Source: Harmothoe impar
Taxonomy: Eukaryota; Annelida; Polychaeta; Phyllodocida; Polynoidae
Assembly (NCBI GenBank): GCA_947462335.1
Contig: OX381715.1
Location: 36,494,650 to 36,558,649 of the forward strand
Length of the DNA stretch: 64,000 bases
Direction: 5' to 3'
How positions within the stretch are numbered: position 1 is the stretch's first letter; each line of letters starts with the position of its first letter. The notes under the pieces were generated by a model. The model was not told the origin of the DNA, made no database searches, and saw only the letters and a list, made by a program, of their open reading frames with translations. The translations under genes and the position numbers were made by a program. Positions 54,668 through 63,744 of this stretch are shown one piece after another.

Positions 54668-56448
54668 TTTCCCGAGTTTGAAGATCCTAGTAGCTGCTTG
54701 ATCTGTTGAAGCACGTCAGGCTGGATAGCTTGAGGTGGCTGTTGGGGCTGCTGTTGGGGGTTGTAGCCTTGTGTGTTGGATCTGTAGCCATTGTAGCTGT
54801 CTCGACCTCTGCTGTTGTCACGACTGCGGTTGTAGTCATGCTGTCTGTCACGACTATTGCTGTAGTCACGACGGTTTTGATCCCGACCTCTGTTGTAGTC
54901 ACGATCTCTGCTCTGGTCACGACGGTGGTAATCACGGTCTCTGCTGTTATCACGGCGATTGTAGTCGCGATTTCTGCTACTATCACGGTGTCTGCTGTTG
55001 TCACGACTTCTGCTGTTATCTCTACGGTTGGTGTCCTGACTGTTGCTTTGGTGATCTCGGCTGTTATTTTGGCTGTATCCACCTCTGCCTCGTTGTCCTC
55101 CTCTGTTGCTATTTCTGAAGTTTGGGTCAAAGTTTTTGCCTCGGTAGCCTCCTCTGTTATTTCCAGAGTTCCTTTGTTGGCTGTTGTTGGGTTTACCTTG
55201 ATCCTTCAGTGCCCTTTGTTCTTGCCTCCTCACATGTTCATTTGACATGAGGTTTAGGCTTTGATCTTCATCCTCTGATGAGTGATCCATTTGAACTGTC
55301 TTTGGGTCTGATTTGGCTTTCTTTGAGGGGTTTCCATTTTTCTGTGACTTTGTTTGCTTCACAATCATAGAGTTTACATGTGTCACAGACTTCAGTTGTG
55401 CCTGCATGGATTCTATTGTTTCCTGTAGCTCTGAGCCTAATTCTGCTTTTATCTCATCTTTAATGTTACCAGTGGAGACTGTTTGTTGGTTCTCATACTC
55501 CTCTGCAACTTCAAGTATTTTATCCCATGTAGTTGCTTCCCTGTGGATGACTACTGCACTGATGTCGTCCCTTAGACCATGTAGCAGGGCTTCCCTTGTT
55601 CTCTCCTCGGACTTGTTGTGAGCTGTGGCCATCTTTTGTAAGGCCATGGCATAGTCTGATACAGATTCTTTTGGATTTTGCTTCCTCAATGCCTTAGCAT
55701 CAAATCTGTCGTCCTCCTTCTTGAAGTATTTCAGGAAAGCTGCCTTCATTTCTTCATAGTCTGCTGTTGGATGGGCTGTCCTATAGGCTTTGTACCAAAC
55801 TTTTGCCTTACCATCTAGGTAGTTTGAGAAATACTTGATTCTGTTACTGGGATGGTACCCATATCTGGAATCAAAGTATTGTTCATAGTCTGTGCAGTGC
55901 CTCCTGGCGGATTGTGTGAGAGAGGACTGTGAAAATTTTTCTGGCTGTAGAATATCACAGTACTTTTCCTCTTTGTCTCGTTTTAGCTGGTCCCTTAACC
56001 CACTGAAAGATGCCTCCCTTGCAACTCTTTCCTCTTTCAAGGCATCTAGGAGTGCTGAGGAGGTGTCAGTGTTAGTCAGGTTCACTCCTTGGGTATTGGG
56101 TGCACCTGACTTGAGTGAGGCTAGGGCCTCAGCTAGCTGGTTTTTCATTGTCACTTGTAGATGAGCTTGCATATCAAGTAGTGCTTGAGCGGCTTCAGCT
56201 TTTTGGGTCTCCATAGAGTTCTTCAGTGCCTGGTTGGCTTGTCTGAGTAATATTAATTCCTTCTCTTGTTCCTCTTTGGCCTTCCTTAAGGCTCGGCTGG
56301 TGCTTTCCTCATGTGTGGTGTGTAGGGCTGTTAGTTCAGGCCTAAGTGTCTTATCCACATGAGTTTCTACATTCTGGGCTATGAGTAGAAGTGCCTCAGC
56401 CTCCTCTTTGGCTGCCTGGCCTGGGGGTACTGTCTCATCGTCACTCAT
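54664..56448 (-). CDS. gag: Gag structural protein without zinc knuckles
   Basis: 594 residues from the first ATG of the frame at 56448. The N-terminal 130 residues are acidic then coiled coil (EEEQEKEL-type heptads). The middle (about 165-340) matches the retrotransposon capsid pattern: a KFSQSSL start, YFDSRYGYHPSNRIKYFSNY, LDGKAKVWYKAY, AFLKYFKKEDDRFDAK, ALLHGLRDDIS. The C-terminal 170 residues hold RGG and GGYRG boxes, then more than a dozen RD/RRD/SRDR repeats, and end in a Gln/Pro-rich tail. No CCHC knuckle is present, so RNA binding is inferred to rest on the Arg/Asp repeats. The frame stays open upstream for about 100 codons to the primer site, without an ATG. It ends inside the frameshift signal to pol. 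Confidence 0.9.
   Translation of the reverse strand: MSDDETVPPGQAAKEEAEALLLIAQNVETHVDKTLRPELTALHTTHEESTSRALRKAKEEQEKELILLRQANQALKNSMETQKAEAAQALLDMQAHLQVTMKNQLAEALASLKSGAPNTQGVNLTNTDTSSALLDALKEERVAREASFSGLRDQLKRDKEEKYCDILQPEKFSQSSLTQSARRHCTDYEQYFDSRYGYHPSNRIKYFSNYLDGKAKVWYKAYRTAHPTADYEEMKAAFLKYFKKEDDRFDAKALRKQNPKESVSDYAMALQKMATAHNKSEERTREALLHGLRDDISAVVIHREATTWDKILEVAEEYENQQTVSTGNIKDEIKAELGSELQETIESMQAQLKSVTHVNSMIVKQTKSQKNGNPSKKAKSDPKTVQMDHSSEDEDQSLNLMSNEHVRRQEQRALKDQGKPNNSQQRNSGNNRGGYRGKNFDPNFRNSNRGGQRGRGGYSQNNSRDHQSNSQDTNRRDNSRSRDNSRHRDSSRNRDYNRRDNSRDRDYHRRDQSRDRDYNRGRDQNRRDYSNSRDRQHDYNRSRDNSRGRDSYNGYRSNTQGYNPQQQPQQPPQAIQPDVLQQIKQLLGSSNSGN
54667..54673 (-). promoter_or_regulatory. -1 ribosomal frameshift site between gag and pol
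   Basis: G-GGA-AAC in the gag frame, immediately followed by the gag stop TAG, is a canonical X-XXY-YYZ slippery heptamer. Seven bases downstream CC-CA-CAGC-GCC-GCTG-GG can form a short hairpin with one bulge. The pol frame is open from 54715, so it overlaps gag by about 50 bases in exactly the -1 phase. Confidence 0.85.
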
Positions 56449-56726
56449 ACCTGATCCTGGGGTATGCTGACCGTTTGAGAACAAGTCACTCTGTGTGTCC
56501 TGGATACTGTCCAGGGCAGCTAGGGTGTCCAGGTGAAGCTTGCCTTGGAAGTCACTCTCTTGAGTGGTGTGGTGTGGTGAAGCTGAGGGTGTTGGAGTGG
56601 AGCTCCTGGATGACTCCTTGGAGCTGGGTCTCCTCCTCCTGCTGGGTAGAGATCCAGGGGTAGCTGGTCCTTTGCCGGGGAGGTGAGTCTTGGTAGTCTG
56701 TGCTGCCAGCTTGTGGGATCTTGTTA
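56449..56726 (-). other. Leader between primer site and gag ATG
   Basis: 278 bases in which the gag frame has no stop and no ATG. A donor for the env mRNA or a packaging signal would be expected around here, but none is assigned. Confidence 0.55.
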
Positions 56727-56740
56727 GGACTTCTCCACCA
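56727..56740 (-). other. Primer binding site candidate
   Basis: TGGTGGAGAAGTCC on the minus strand, three bases after the 5' LTR. TGG complements the CCA end of a tRNA. I cannot say which tRNA has the matching 3' end. Confidence 0.6.
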
Positions 56741-56743
56741 CTT

Positions 56744-57394
56744 TGTCATACAAGGAATCCCCTTAGTTGGGAGATCCCTTTAATATGAGGAAGTTGAGTA
56801 AGTCTTGAGGTCTTGTAGTATAGTTGGTATTTATTACAAGTTGACAGCAACAGTACAGTAGTACAATGTAGGTTCCACTCAGTTACACCTATCCACACAA
56901 TAATATAGGTCTTGGTAAATATACCTAATAACCCTGAGGTTAGTACTGGACTAGAGCCAAGGGGGTCCTACACCATGTCTGATAGTTGGGCCTAGTAGGG
57001 CATAGCCTATAGCCTTGTTCTCAGTCAGTGGAGAGGTCCTTGCTCTGTGGTGTCCAAGTGTAGAGTGAGGATGGAGATGTGAGAGGCTGGGGTTTATAAG
57101 GGGCCCAGCCCTCAGCTTGGTCTAGACAATGTTAGAGGGCTTGTAAGTGTCAGGGAGACAGTCACACAATACCCCTCCATAGTCTGAATACCCCTGTTAG
57201 TGTACATCAAGGGAGGTGACCCTTATGCTGGTCTGTGGGAACAATGGTCCCCCTAGCTAACAGTGGGAAACAATGTGCGGGATGAGCGTCGCCTGGCGGC
57301 GACGGGAGTGCCGACTGGAGCGCCGCCTATGCGGGCCGGCGGCGGCAGTAGCATCTGCCGCCGTTGGCGGTGTGCCCGCACCTGTCACATGACA
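56744..57394 (-). repeat. 5' LTR of the element
   Basis: 651 bp, same boundaries as the left copy. TATAAA is at 57093-57098 and AATAAA at 56830-56835 on the minus strand. I saw no base difference from the 3' LTR on reading both. Confidence 0.95.
57093..57098 (-). promoter_or_regulatory. TATA box of the 5' LTR
   Basis: TTATAAACCCC on the minus strand. It would start the genomic RNA of the element about 30 bases downstream (near 57063). Confidence 0.72.
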
Positions 57395-57398
57395 GTGT

Positions 57399-58660
57399 CA
57401 TGAAGCATTTTATAAGGCTCTCATAAACTGATTCCTAATGATTAGTCCTGCAGTCCTAGAGTCCTGACACTAAGATGCTATTGCCGGTTGGACATGGTAC
57501 CAAATTTGGCATGGAACCATATTGAGAATAGAGTTAGGTATAGGTCGATAAATGGACACAAAAGTACTGGGATAAATGAGTTAAATTACACAAAATAACA
57601 TTATAACTATTGTTTAGGCACTGTATTGAAATGACAGTGATGTCCCGTATTCTGATAGAATAACGGTGATTCACTGGCACCACTGGGTGCCGGACTTTCA
57701 CTGTTAAATTCGGTGAAATTCCGCCACCCAGAGTAACAGTGAATCTCCGTTATTTTGACGGAATTTCTTTTACAGTCTACTGAAAAGACACCTGTCTCAT
57801 AACAGTTATATATTATTGAAATGTCTCTCTAAGCTTAGATTTACATTCAACACGTTCGTTCCCATCTTTGCAGATACGTTTGAGAAAAAATAGGTGCGGG
57901 AGGGTAGCTATTTATTTTATATGATATTCCTAATTTGTACCATGAGGGCGGCCCCATTTTATTCTTATTTCAGTTCAAAGGAATTTGGATAGGCTAATGT
58001 ATTATATAATTCTCAATATAACCATTATAAGTAATCAAAAAAAATAGTCTAAACAAACAGGAATTGCATCAAGGTAGAATAATGCTTTTTAAAATTGAAT
58101 TTCTACCTAATTTTATCATTGAGATATGATAATTTTATATGTTAGGGTTTACCATATTCACGCATGTGGGGATCTCGCAATTTATTTTAGGAAAATATAA
58201 AATAGAAAGCACTTATTCGGCCCTTTTTAAATGGTGCGAGCAGTCTCTGCAATGCTGATTTTCTTTAGTAAGTGGCCTAAGCAGTGCAATCTTTGCCTAA
58301 ATACCAACATTCACGCAGTGCAGGTTTACATGAGATAAGTAGCATGTTAGCTACATGACGACTGCAGATTACCCTGAGCAGAACGGTGGTTGCTAAGGAG
58401 AGTACAAAGGGTCTAGATACTTAGGCAATGTACTAAAAAGAGTCATCTCTCTGCTGCTTACTCTTCGAGTAATGCTATTAGAACTTATCATATCTGACGC
58501 ATCTCATATCTGATGCATTCTTTCAATATCTGTCCAATTTAGGATAGCCTTTTGTTGTAGATAAACTACACAGAGGAGAAGGCTAAGATTAAGACAAAAC
58601 GTAACATGAATCTCAGCCTGCAAAGTTGTTGGTTTGACAAAGTAGATGAAAGCTTCCTAC
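57399..58660. other. Intron 1 of gene 2, part right of the provirus
   Basis: AT-rich. An imperfect inverted repeat at 57653-57759 (GATAGAATAACGGTGATTCA against GTGAATCTCCGTTATTTTGA) looks like an old MITE. It leads to the exon 1 donor at 58655-58660. Confidence 0.6.
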
Positions 58661-58694
58661 CTGAGAGCACTAGCAGCAGAGTGAGCAGCCCCAT
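58661..58694 (-). CDS. Gene 2 exon 1: start codon and signal-peptide N-terminus
   Basis: An ATG in near-perfect context (GACACC-ATG-G) begins MGLLTLLLVLS, plus one extra base, ending at a TCAG|GTAGGA donor. The hydrophobic run is the start of a signal peptide. The left-over base joins in phase with exon 2 at 42651, giving a complete signal peptide and a total of 236 codons with a single stop. A TATA box lies 88 bases upstream. The link across a 16-kb intron is inferred from phase, strand and the resulting signal peptide, not from a transcript. The exon is too small for similarity to decide. Confidence 0.68.
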
Positions 58695-58781
58695 GGTGTC
58701 TGAAGATGCTGATACCTCAACGTTGGTCTGCACAGGTTCTGGTCTCGGAGTAGACGGTGATCGGATGGAGTTGTCGGCTCT

Positions 58782-58789
58782 CTTATATA
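58782..58789 (-). promoter_or_regulatory. TATA box of gene 2
   Basis: TATATAAG on the minus strand, within GCTGTATATAAGAGAGCC. With initiation about 30 bases on, the 5' UTR would be roughly 60 bases before the ATG at 58694. Confidence 0.7.
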
Positions 58790-58896
58790 CAGCTTCTTTT
58801 TTACATGAATAATGCATGAACTCCTCCCCAGGTGTGAAGGGACTGACACATCCCCCAATAAAACAGGCATTAAGCTGTTAATGATGCCATAATGCC

Positions 58897-59108
58897 TTAA
58901 CCCTTTCAGGACGGATGCAGCCCCAGTGAGTAACTCGCCGGTGCTGCATTGGTGCATCACAACAACCCACTGGCAGTGTCTCAACCCCATAGGGTAGGCG
59001 TGATGCTTGAATGCAGTACTGGCGAGTTACTGGCCAACGCTGCATTCATACATCATGAAGACCAAGGGCGTGAAGCATTGTGGCATGATGCTATCTTTAA
59101 AGGGTTAA
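58897..59108. repeat. TTAA-MITE copy with TTAA at both ends
   Basis: TTAACCCTTTCAGGACGG at the left and TCTTTAAAGGGTTAA at the right. It lies about 110 bp upstream of the gene 2 TATA box. Confidence 0.8.
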
Positions 59109-59110
59109 AA

Positions 59111-59311
59111 TGTTATGCCATCAGTCGTCATGATGCATGACTGATACCCTGGTGAATAACTCACCAGGGCGGCATTCATGCATCATGCCGACCCTAGCGA
59201 TTTGAGAAACTCTTGAAGGGTTTGCATGTTGCACTGATGCAGCCACAGTGAATGACTCAACATGACTGACAGATGTCATTTTTTTGTGACATGCCGTACT
59301 TGACGGGTGAA
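59111..59311. repeat. TTAA-MITE copy, adjacent to the previous one
   Basis: First hairpin GGTGAATAACTCACCAGG is complete, the second is degraded (CACAGTGAATGACTC). Ends GCCGTACTTGACGGGTGA. Confidence 0.65.
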
Positions 59312-60206
59312 ATAGTTGAAAGTGTGAGATGGAAATACTAAACACGGCAGTCTGTGCTCTGACTCTAGATGAGTTTGTCCAAACTCCGATACTTTTCTCT
59401 CCCTTTAACCTTTTAAAGAACGGTGTGTCTCTGATACACCAATGTAGTTCCAACAAGGAACACGCCGAGGCTACTTTGGTGCATCCCATCGACCATGCAG
59501 GAGTGTCCCGGGAGGAGTGTATCAACCCTGTTCAATTTTGCAAGTTTGAATGCAGCACTGGCAACCCAGCTTACAAAACTCGTAGCTAATGGCATCTTTT
59601 ATACATAATTCTGTGATACTTGATGACATCATTCGATGATGTCGGTTTTGGTCACCAAGATGTCTTATATGCAAATGGTTTTACGTGGTGTCTGGCATGG
59701 TTTGTGTTATTATTGGGCAGTGCATTGATATCCCTCAATATGGGCTGTATTTGTATTATCTAAGAACCACTTCATGTTATAACATATTAATACCCAAGGG
59801 TAAGTTATATTGCTTACTGGTAATACTAAGAAGTTGTGTGATCTTTGAGAACACTTTGCGTCTCCTCATTGTTGTGTGTTCTGGTACCTATTTGAGGGGG
59901 AATACACCATGATTATACACAGCATAGACCTATATGCCCGTATAAACCCAGGAGTAGGGAGCGGATCTCCAGCGCGCCAGTTGCCCGCTGCTCCCTCTAG
60001 GAGGCGCCAGCGGCGCCCTGAGGGTAGTTCCCCGTTCCGCCGCATGACATCAGCACCACCATGACGTCATGTAGTCATGTCGCTTAGCAACGTTCCCTTT
60101 GATGATGGTGTACTATAAGAACCCACCCTGGAGTAACGGTCATTAGTTGATCACAGCAGTTCCTCCAGTAAGGTCGTCACCCGATTCTCCAAATTTTTAA
60201 ACGTAC
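59312..60206. other. Non-coding region and 5' part of the DIRS-like element
   Basis: A broken MITE scrap is at 59400-59600. From about 59950 the sequence becomes GC-rich (GGAGGCGCCAGCGGCGCCCT) and includes ACTATAAGAACCC at 60113. This probably is the untranslated 5' region of the element that follows. Confidence 0.5.
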
Positions 60207-61834
60207 TTGGGTCGTCAGAGGAGGTTTGTCGTCAGTATGGCTCCTAGGAAATCGGCAAAGAAGGCCGGGAAGAAGGCGGTGAAGGTTACAGCGGGGCAGG
60301 ACATTGAAGAAGGGGGCGTGGTCAACTCGAACATAATCTTGCAGCGGACTCAGGCGGCGCTGGCGGAATCAGAGGGTCATCTCGCGAGGGTTGAAGCCGG
60401 ATTTGATCGTCTGGTGAGGATGGTCTCCACTGTCCAGGATCACCTCGAGAAGCTGGCAGAGTTGAAGTCTTCCGAGGGCAGTCCCGAGGGTCGTCTCCCG
60501 AGCAGCAGCGGCGCAGGGGCAGTAAGCAGAGGTCGGAGGCGAGCAATGTGACTAGAGTCTATAGGGTGGGCTCATTGGTTTCCTATGACAAGAGTGTTCG
60601 GGAGAGGGCAGATGTGGTTGGTCCTGATGCTTTCGGCACAGTGCTAACCTCTGATGTTTTCAGGTTTTTCTCGTATGACAGCACAATTGTCTCGGCTGCT
60701 AAGACTAACAAAGCTAGGCCTAAGGCTGAGGGTACAAAAGAAAAGAGGCCTTGTTTTGCGTTGAACTAAGGGAAATGTGATATTGCTGGCTGTAAATATG
60801 CTCACAATTGTATCTTTTGTCGCAGTACCAGTCATGGGTCTATGACTTGCTCAACGGGCAAGTCGGATAAGTAGGATGGAAGGGGTATGCAGGTAGTTAG
60901 TGCCTTAAATGTGACTCCTGCTAATACCCGCCAAGTAGGTCCTGTAAAAAATTCTAAATTAAATCCAGCTGCCTCAGTGTTTGTCCCTAACCCTATTGGG
61001 AAGGGTGCTGGTGTTCTAGATATGTATGCAGGTATTTATGGCACTTATGATGAGGGTAAAGGTACCGGTATCGTGGTTCCTCTTAACAACATTTTAGAAG
61101 TTTCTACCCCCTGTGGTGATGTGGGTTAGGGTTATGATCTGAATCCAGAATGTGTACCGTTCGTCCCACGCCGGGCCATAGAGCAGGCGGGGGCGGCGCA
61201 GGGGGTAGTAGTAGATGACCCTGCAATTGTCGCTTTGAATCAGGCGCCTCTGGCTATTGAGCCACTGTCCCCGGAGGTGTCGGGGGACAGGGTTCTTTTA
61301 TTTTCCATTGATGGTGTAGGTTCTATGCCTACCGTACATGTGTATGATGATTGCCTCGGTGGTTCTTGTAACTGTGTTCATTATATTGGCTCAGAAAGAG
61401 CTCAGCTCATGCCATGCAGGTTTGCCCCATATATTTCTGGCAGTGCTAATGTATGTGTGGGTAGGACAGAGGAGGCTAAGTTCATTTGGGAAGGTGTGCT
61501 CCAGGGTTTTAGTATAATCGATTAGGGTTGTGATACCTCTTATTCATGTAAGAATTATAAAACCATATTGGAAGACCCTTTTTATTCTGAAATGTGTGAT
61601 ATTATTGAACGGGAACTCAAGGATGGATACATTACTAAGGTCTCTTCTCCTCCCCGGTGTGTGCACACTATGGGGGGGGGGGGTAGAAAATCTAATGGTA
61701 AACTTAGGCCTATCACTGACTGTTATATGCCGGAAACTCTGGCCATAAATAATTTCACTTATGAGCATTTTTCATATAATTCAGTGTATACGGTGGCTGA
61801 CCAGCTTGAACCTAATATATCCCACGCTATCTGA
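60207..61834 (+). pseudogene. Decayed DIRS-like retroelement: gag-like frame and start of reverse transcriptase
   Basis: The first frame (60207-60551, preceded by ATG GCTCC at 60238) is basic at its start (MAPRKSAKKAGKKAVKV) and then helical. It shifts near its end into a second frame that runs to 61834 with four in-frame stops (60767, 60871, 61127, 61523). That frame has a C-x7-C-x4-C-x3-H zinc-finger-like block (GKCDIAGCKYAHNC). Later come FIWEGVLQGFSIID, a KTILEDPFYSEM...ERELKDGYITKV stretch and GRKSNGKLRPITDC, which resembles the N-terminal reverse transcriptase region of DIRS-type elements (K.nGk.R.I.D.S). The catalytic part is missing and replaced by a tandem duplication. Family assignment is tentative; the copy is dead. 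Confidence 0.6.
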
Positions 61835-62206
61835 CAGTGAGTACGGTCAAGGCACATTGCGCCACAGTCACCAGTTGGTTATCAGGTGTATCAGTTTTGC
61901 CAGGGTCAAGAGCTAGGATGTGTTCACAGTGGTCGACTTTGACGGGTAGAGAAATCTAATGGTAAACTTAGGCCTATCACTGACTGTTCTATGCCGGAAA
62001 CTCTGGCCATAAATAATTTCACTTACGAGTATTTTTCATATATTTCAGTGTATACGGTGGCTGACCAGCTTGAACCTAATATATCCCACGCTATCTGACA
62101 GTGAGTACGGTCAAGGCACATTGCGCGACAGTCACCAGTTGGTTATCAGGTGTATCAGTTTTGCCAGGGTCAAGAGCTAGGATGTGTTCACAGTGGTCGA
62201 CTTTGA
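61681..62206 (+). repeat. 263-bp tandem duplication at the broken end of the DIRS-like element
   Basis: Units 61681-61943 and 61944-62206 start GGGTAGA and AAATCTAATGGTAAACTTAG and end CAGTGGTCGACTTTGAC. Only a handful of substitutions separate them, so the duplication is much younger than the stops in the element. Confidence 0.92.
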
Positions 62207-62412
62207 CTTGTTCACTGTCAATATGAACTCAGTTGTGATATAATACTTCTATTTACACTTTTCTGTATATTGTGAGCAGTTCAATAAACACTTTTCATAG
62301 ATATATTAAAAAACCTTTAAAAGTGACAGTTTTATGCACAGTATGAACATGATTAGCCCTGACTAGAAATTAAATAAATCTATACTAATTTAAAATTGAA
62401 AAAAAAACAATA
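62207..62412. other. Non-coding AT-rich spacer
   Basis: Contains TTCAATAAACAC near 62280, a possible polyadenylation signal for the decayed element. Confidence 0.4.
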
Positions 62413-62487
62413 ATTGCCAAGGGATTCTAACTGGCATGGATAGGACTCATGTGCCAGCACCAAGACTACTCAGCCACGGCACCTGAC
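62413..62487 (-). repeat. tRNA-Leu/Ser-like SINE head
   Basis: The minus strand reads GGTGCCGTGGCTGAGTAGTC, an A box of class II tRNA type, and later CAGTTAGAATCCCTTGG as a degraded B box. Not a functional tRNA in its present form. Confidence 0.5.
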
Positions 62488-62839
62488 ATACTCTGTGAGG
62501 TGTAGAACAGCTATTTAACCCCCACCTCCTGGCAAATTGGCAAAGAAAATCAATTTAACAGTGTTCTAGCGGTCCCTGAGTTCTAATTCTTCCAGCATTC
62601 TTCCAGCATCTAATTAACTACTAATAAAAGAGGATGCTACCCCGCGATGCACCGCACCCCAAGCAGGCCCCATCATAAGTTCTACCTTGGACTCAGAGTT
62701 GAAGATTGAAAATTTTATGCCACTCTGACCCTATATCGTATATATGTGATATGCTAAGGCATTCCCACCATGCAGTATTCTGGGGCAGACGAACGCTGTT
62801 GCACAATTTTCCCGCGCCAATATCAGCACTGTAATAGTT

Positions 62840-63030
62840 AGTGTAGGTACACATTAGAATCGACTGTAGATATATACAGTATAACCTATTGTAGAATGGA
62901 TTTACAGTAGAATATACTGTACATTTACAGTAGATTTTACTGTTTAACTACAATAAACTGTACACCTACAGCACTGTACAGTAGAATATACTGTACCTAC
63001 AAAAATGGCAACCAACATTTTACAGTGAGT
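62840..63030. repeat. CTGTAA-rich short element, copy 2
   Basis: Repeated TACAGTAGAATATACTGTAC palindromes, ending ACATTTTACAGTGAGTCT as at 30795. Confidence 0.6.
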
Positions 63031-63530
63031 CTTTGCCTATACTTTTTCATCCCACAGGTAATTCAGTCCTGCAAATTCTCAATGTTGCAGGAATGGCTGC
63101 ATTTTTGGAGGACCGGATAGCCACATATCTAACGGCTTATGCATTTTAAATATAAAATAGTATTTTCCATTAAAAGTACATTATATTTGTAATCATTTAT
63201 GGCCAAGTCAGGATAGTTTTTCACAGTATATGGACACACATATTTCAGCTTTAGAAGCCCAACTGAATTCTTCTAGTTCAGAAAAGGCTAACATATGTAA
63301 CTGGACATTCGGTCCTGCTACACTTGTACTCAATAAAAATAGCCTGAACTCCCTATTCCCTGTTGTTAAAAAATGACCATTGCCTTAGAAATGTGATCTA
63401 GCGCATTCAGCTTTTGATCTTCAATCTTGTTATGGCTGCACAGTGCTATAATGTGACACGTCCTTTACCATCACGGTTAGTCTACGTACTAGACCTTTAC
63501 ATGGAAATCTTGAGAGTGTACAAACTCTGT
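63031..63530. other. Non-coding region
   Basis: AT-rich spacer with no recognised motif. Confidence 0.45.
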
Positions 63531-63744
63531 AAGGTCGGCATGATACATGAATGCAGTCCTTGCAAGTAACTCCACAGGGTGGCATTCATGCATCATGCCC
63601 AACCTTGGGAGTGTACCAACCATATAGGGTTGGCATGATGCATGAATACAGCCCTGGTGCGTTATTCGCCATAATTAATTCGTGCATCATAATAATAAGG
63701 GGATTAATGCAACATAATCCACTATGCAGCCCTTAAAGGGTTAA
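63531..63744. repeat. TTAA-MITE copy
   Basis: The left terminus is lost, starting at AGGTCGGCATGATACATG. The right end is canonical CCCTTAAAGGGTTAA. Confidence 0.75.

Larger units (their letters stand above)
43853..57394 (-). mobile_element. Complete errantivirus-like LTR retrotransposon / endogenous retrovirus with gag, pol and env
   Basis: A 13,542-bp element on the minus strand. It has 651-bp LTRs at both ends, beginning TGTCAT and ending ATGACA, and a GTGT duplication at 43849-43852 and 57395-57398. The order is 5' LTR, primer-binding-site candidate, gag, pol (protease, reverse transcriptase, RNase H, integrase), env, polypurine tract, 3' LTR. Domain order and the 4-bp duplication fit the Ty3/gypsy lineage that includes insect errantiviruses. 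No stop or frameshift interrupts any of the three frames, and by eye the LTRs are the same, so the insertion is recent and the copy is structurally complete. It lies in intron 1 of gene 2, in the gene's own orientation. Confidence 0.93.

Noticed and set aside
54687..55245. Long frames in other phases and on the plus strand over the gag tail (147, 179 and 127 codons)
   Set aside because: They mirror the Arg/Asp repeat of gag; the repeats keep all phases open. No start context or independent motif.
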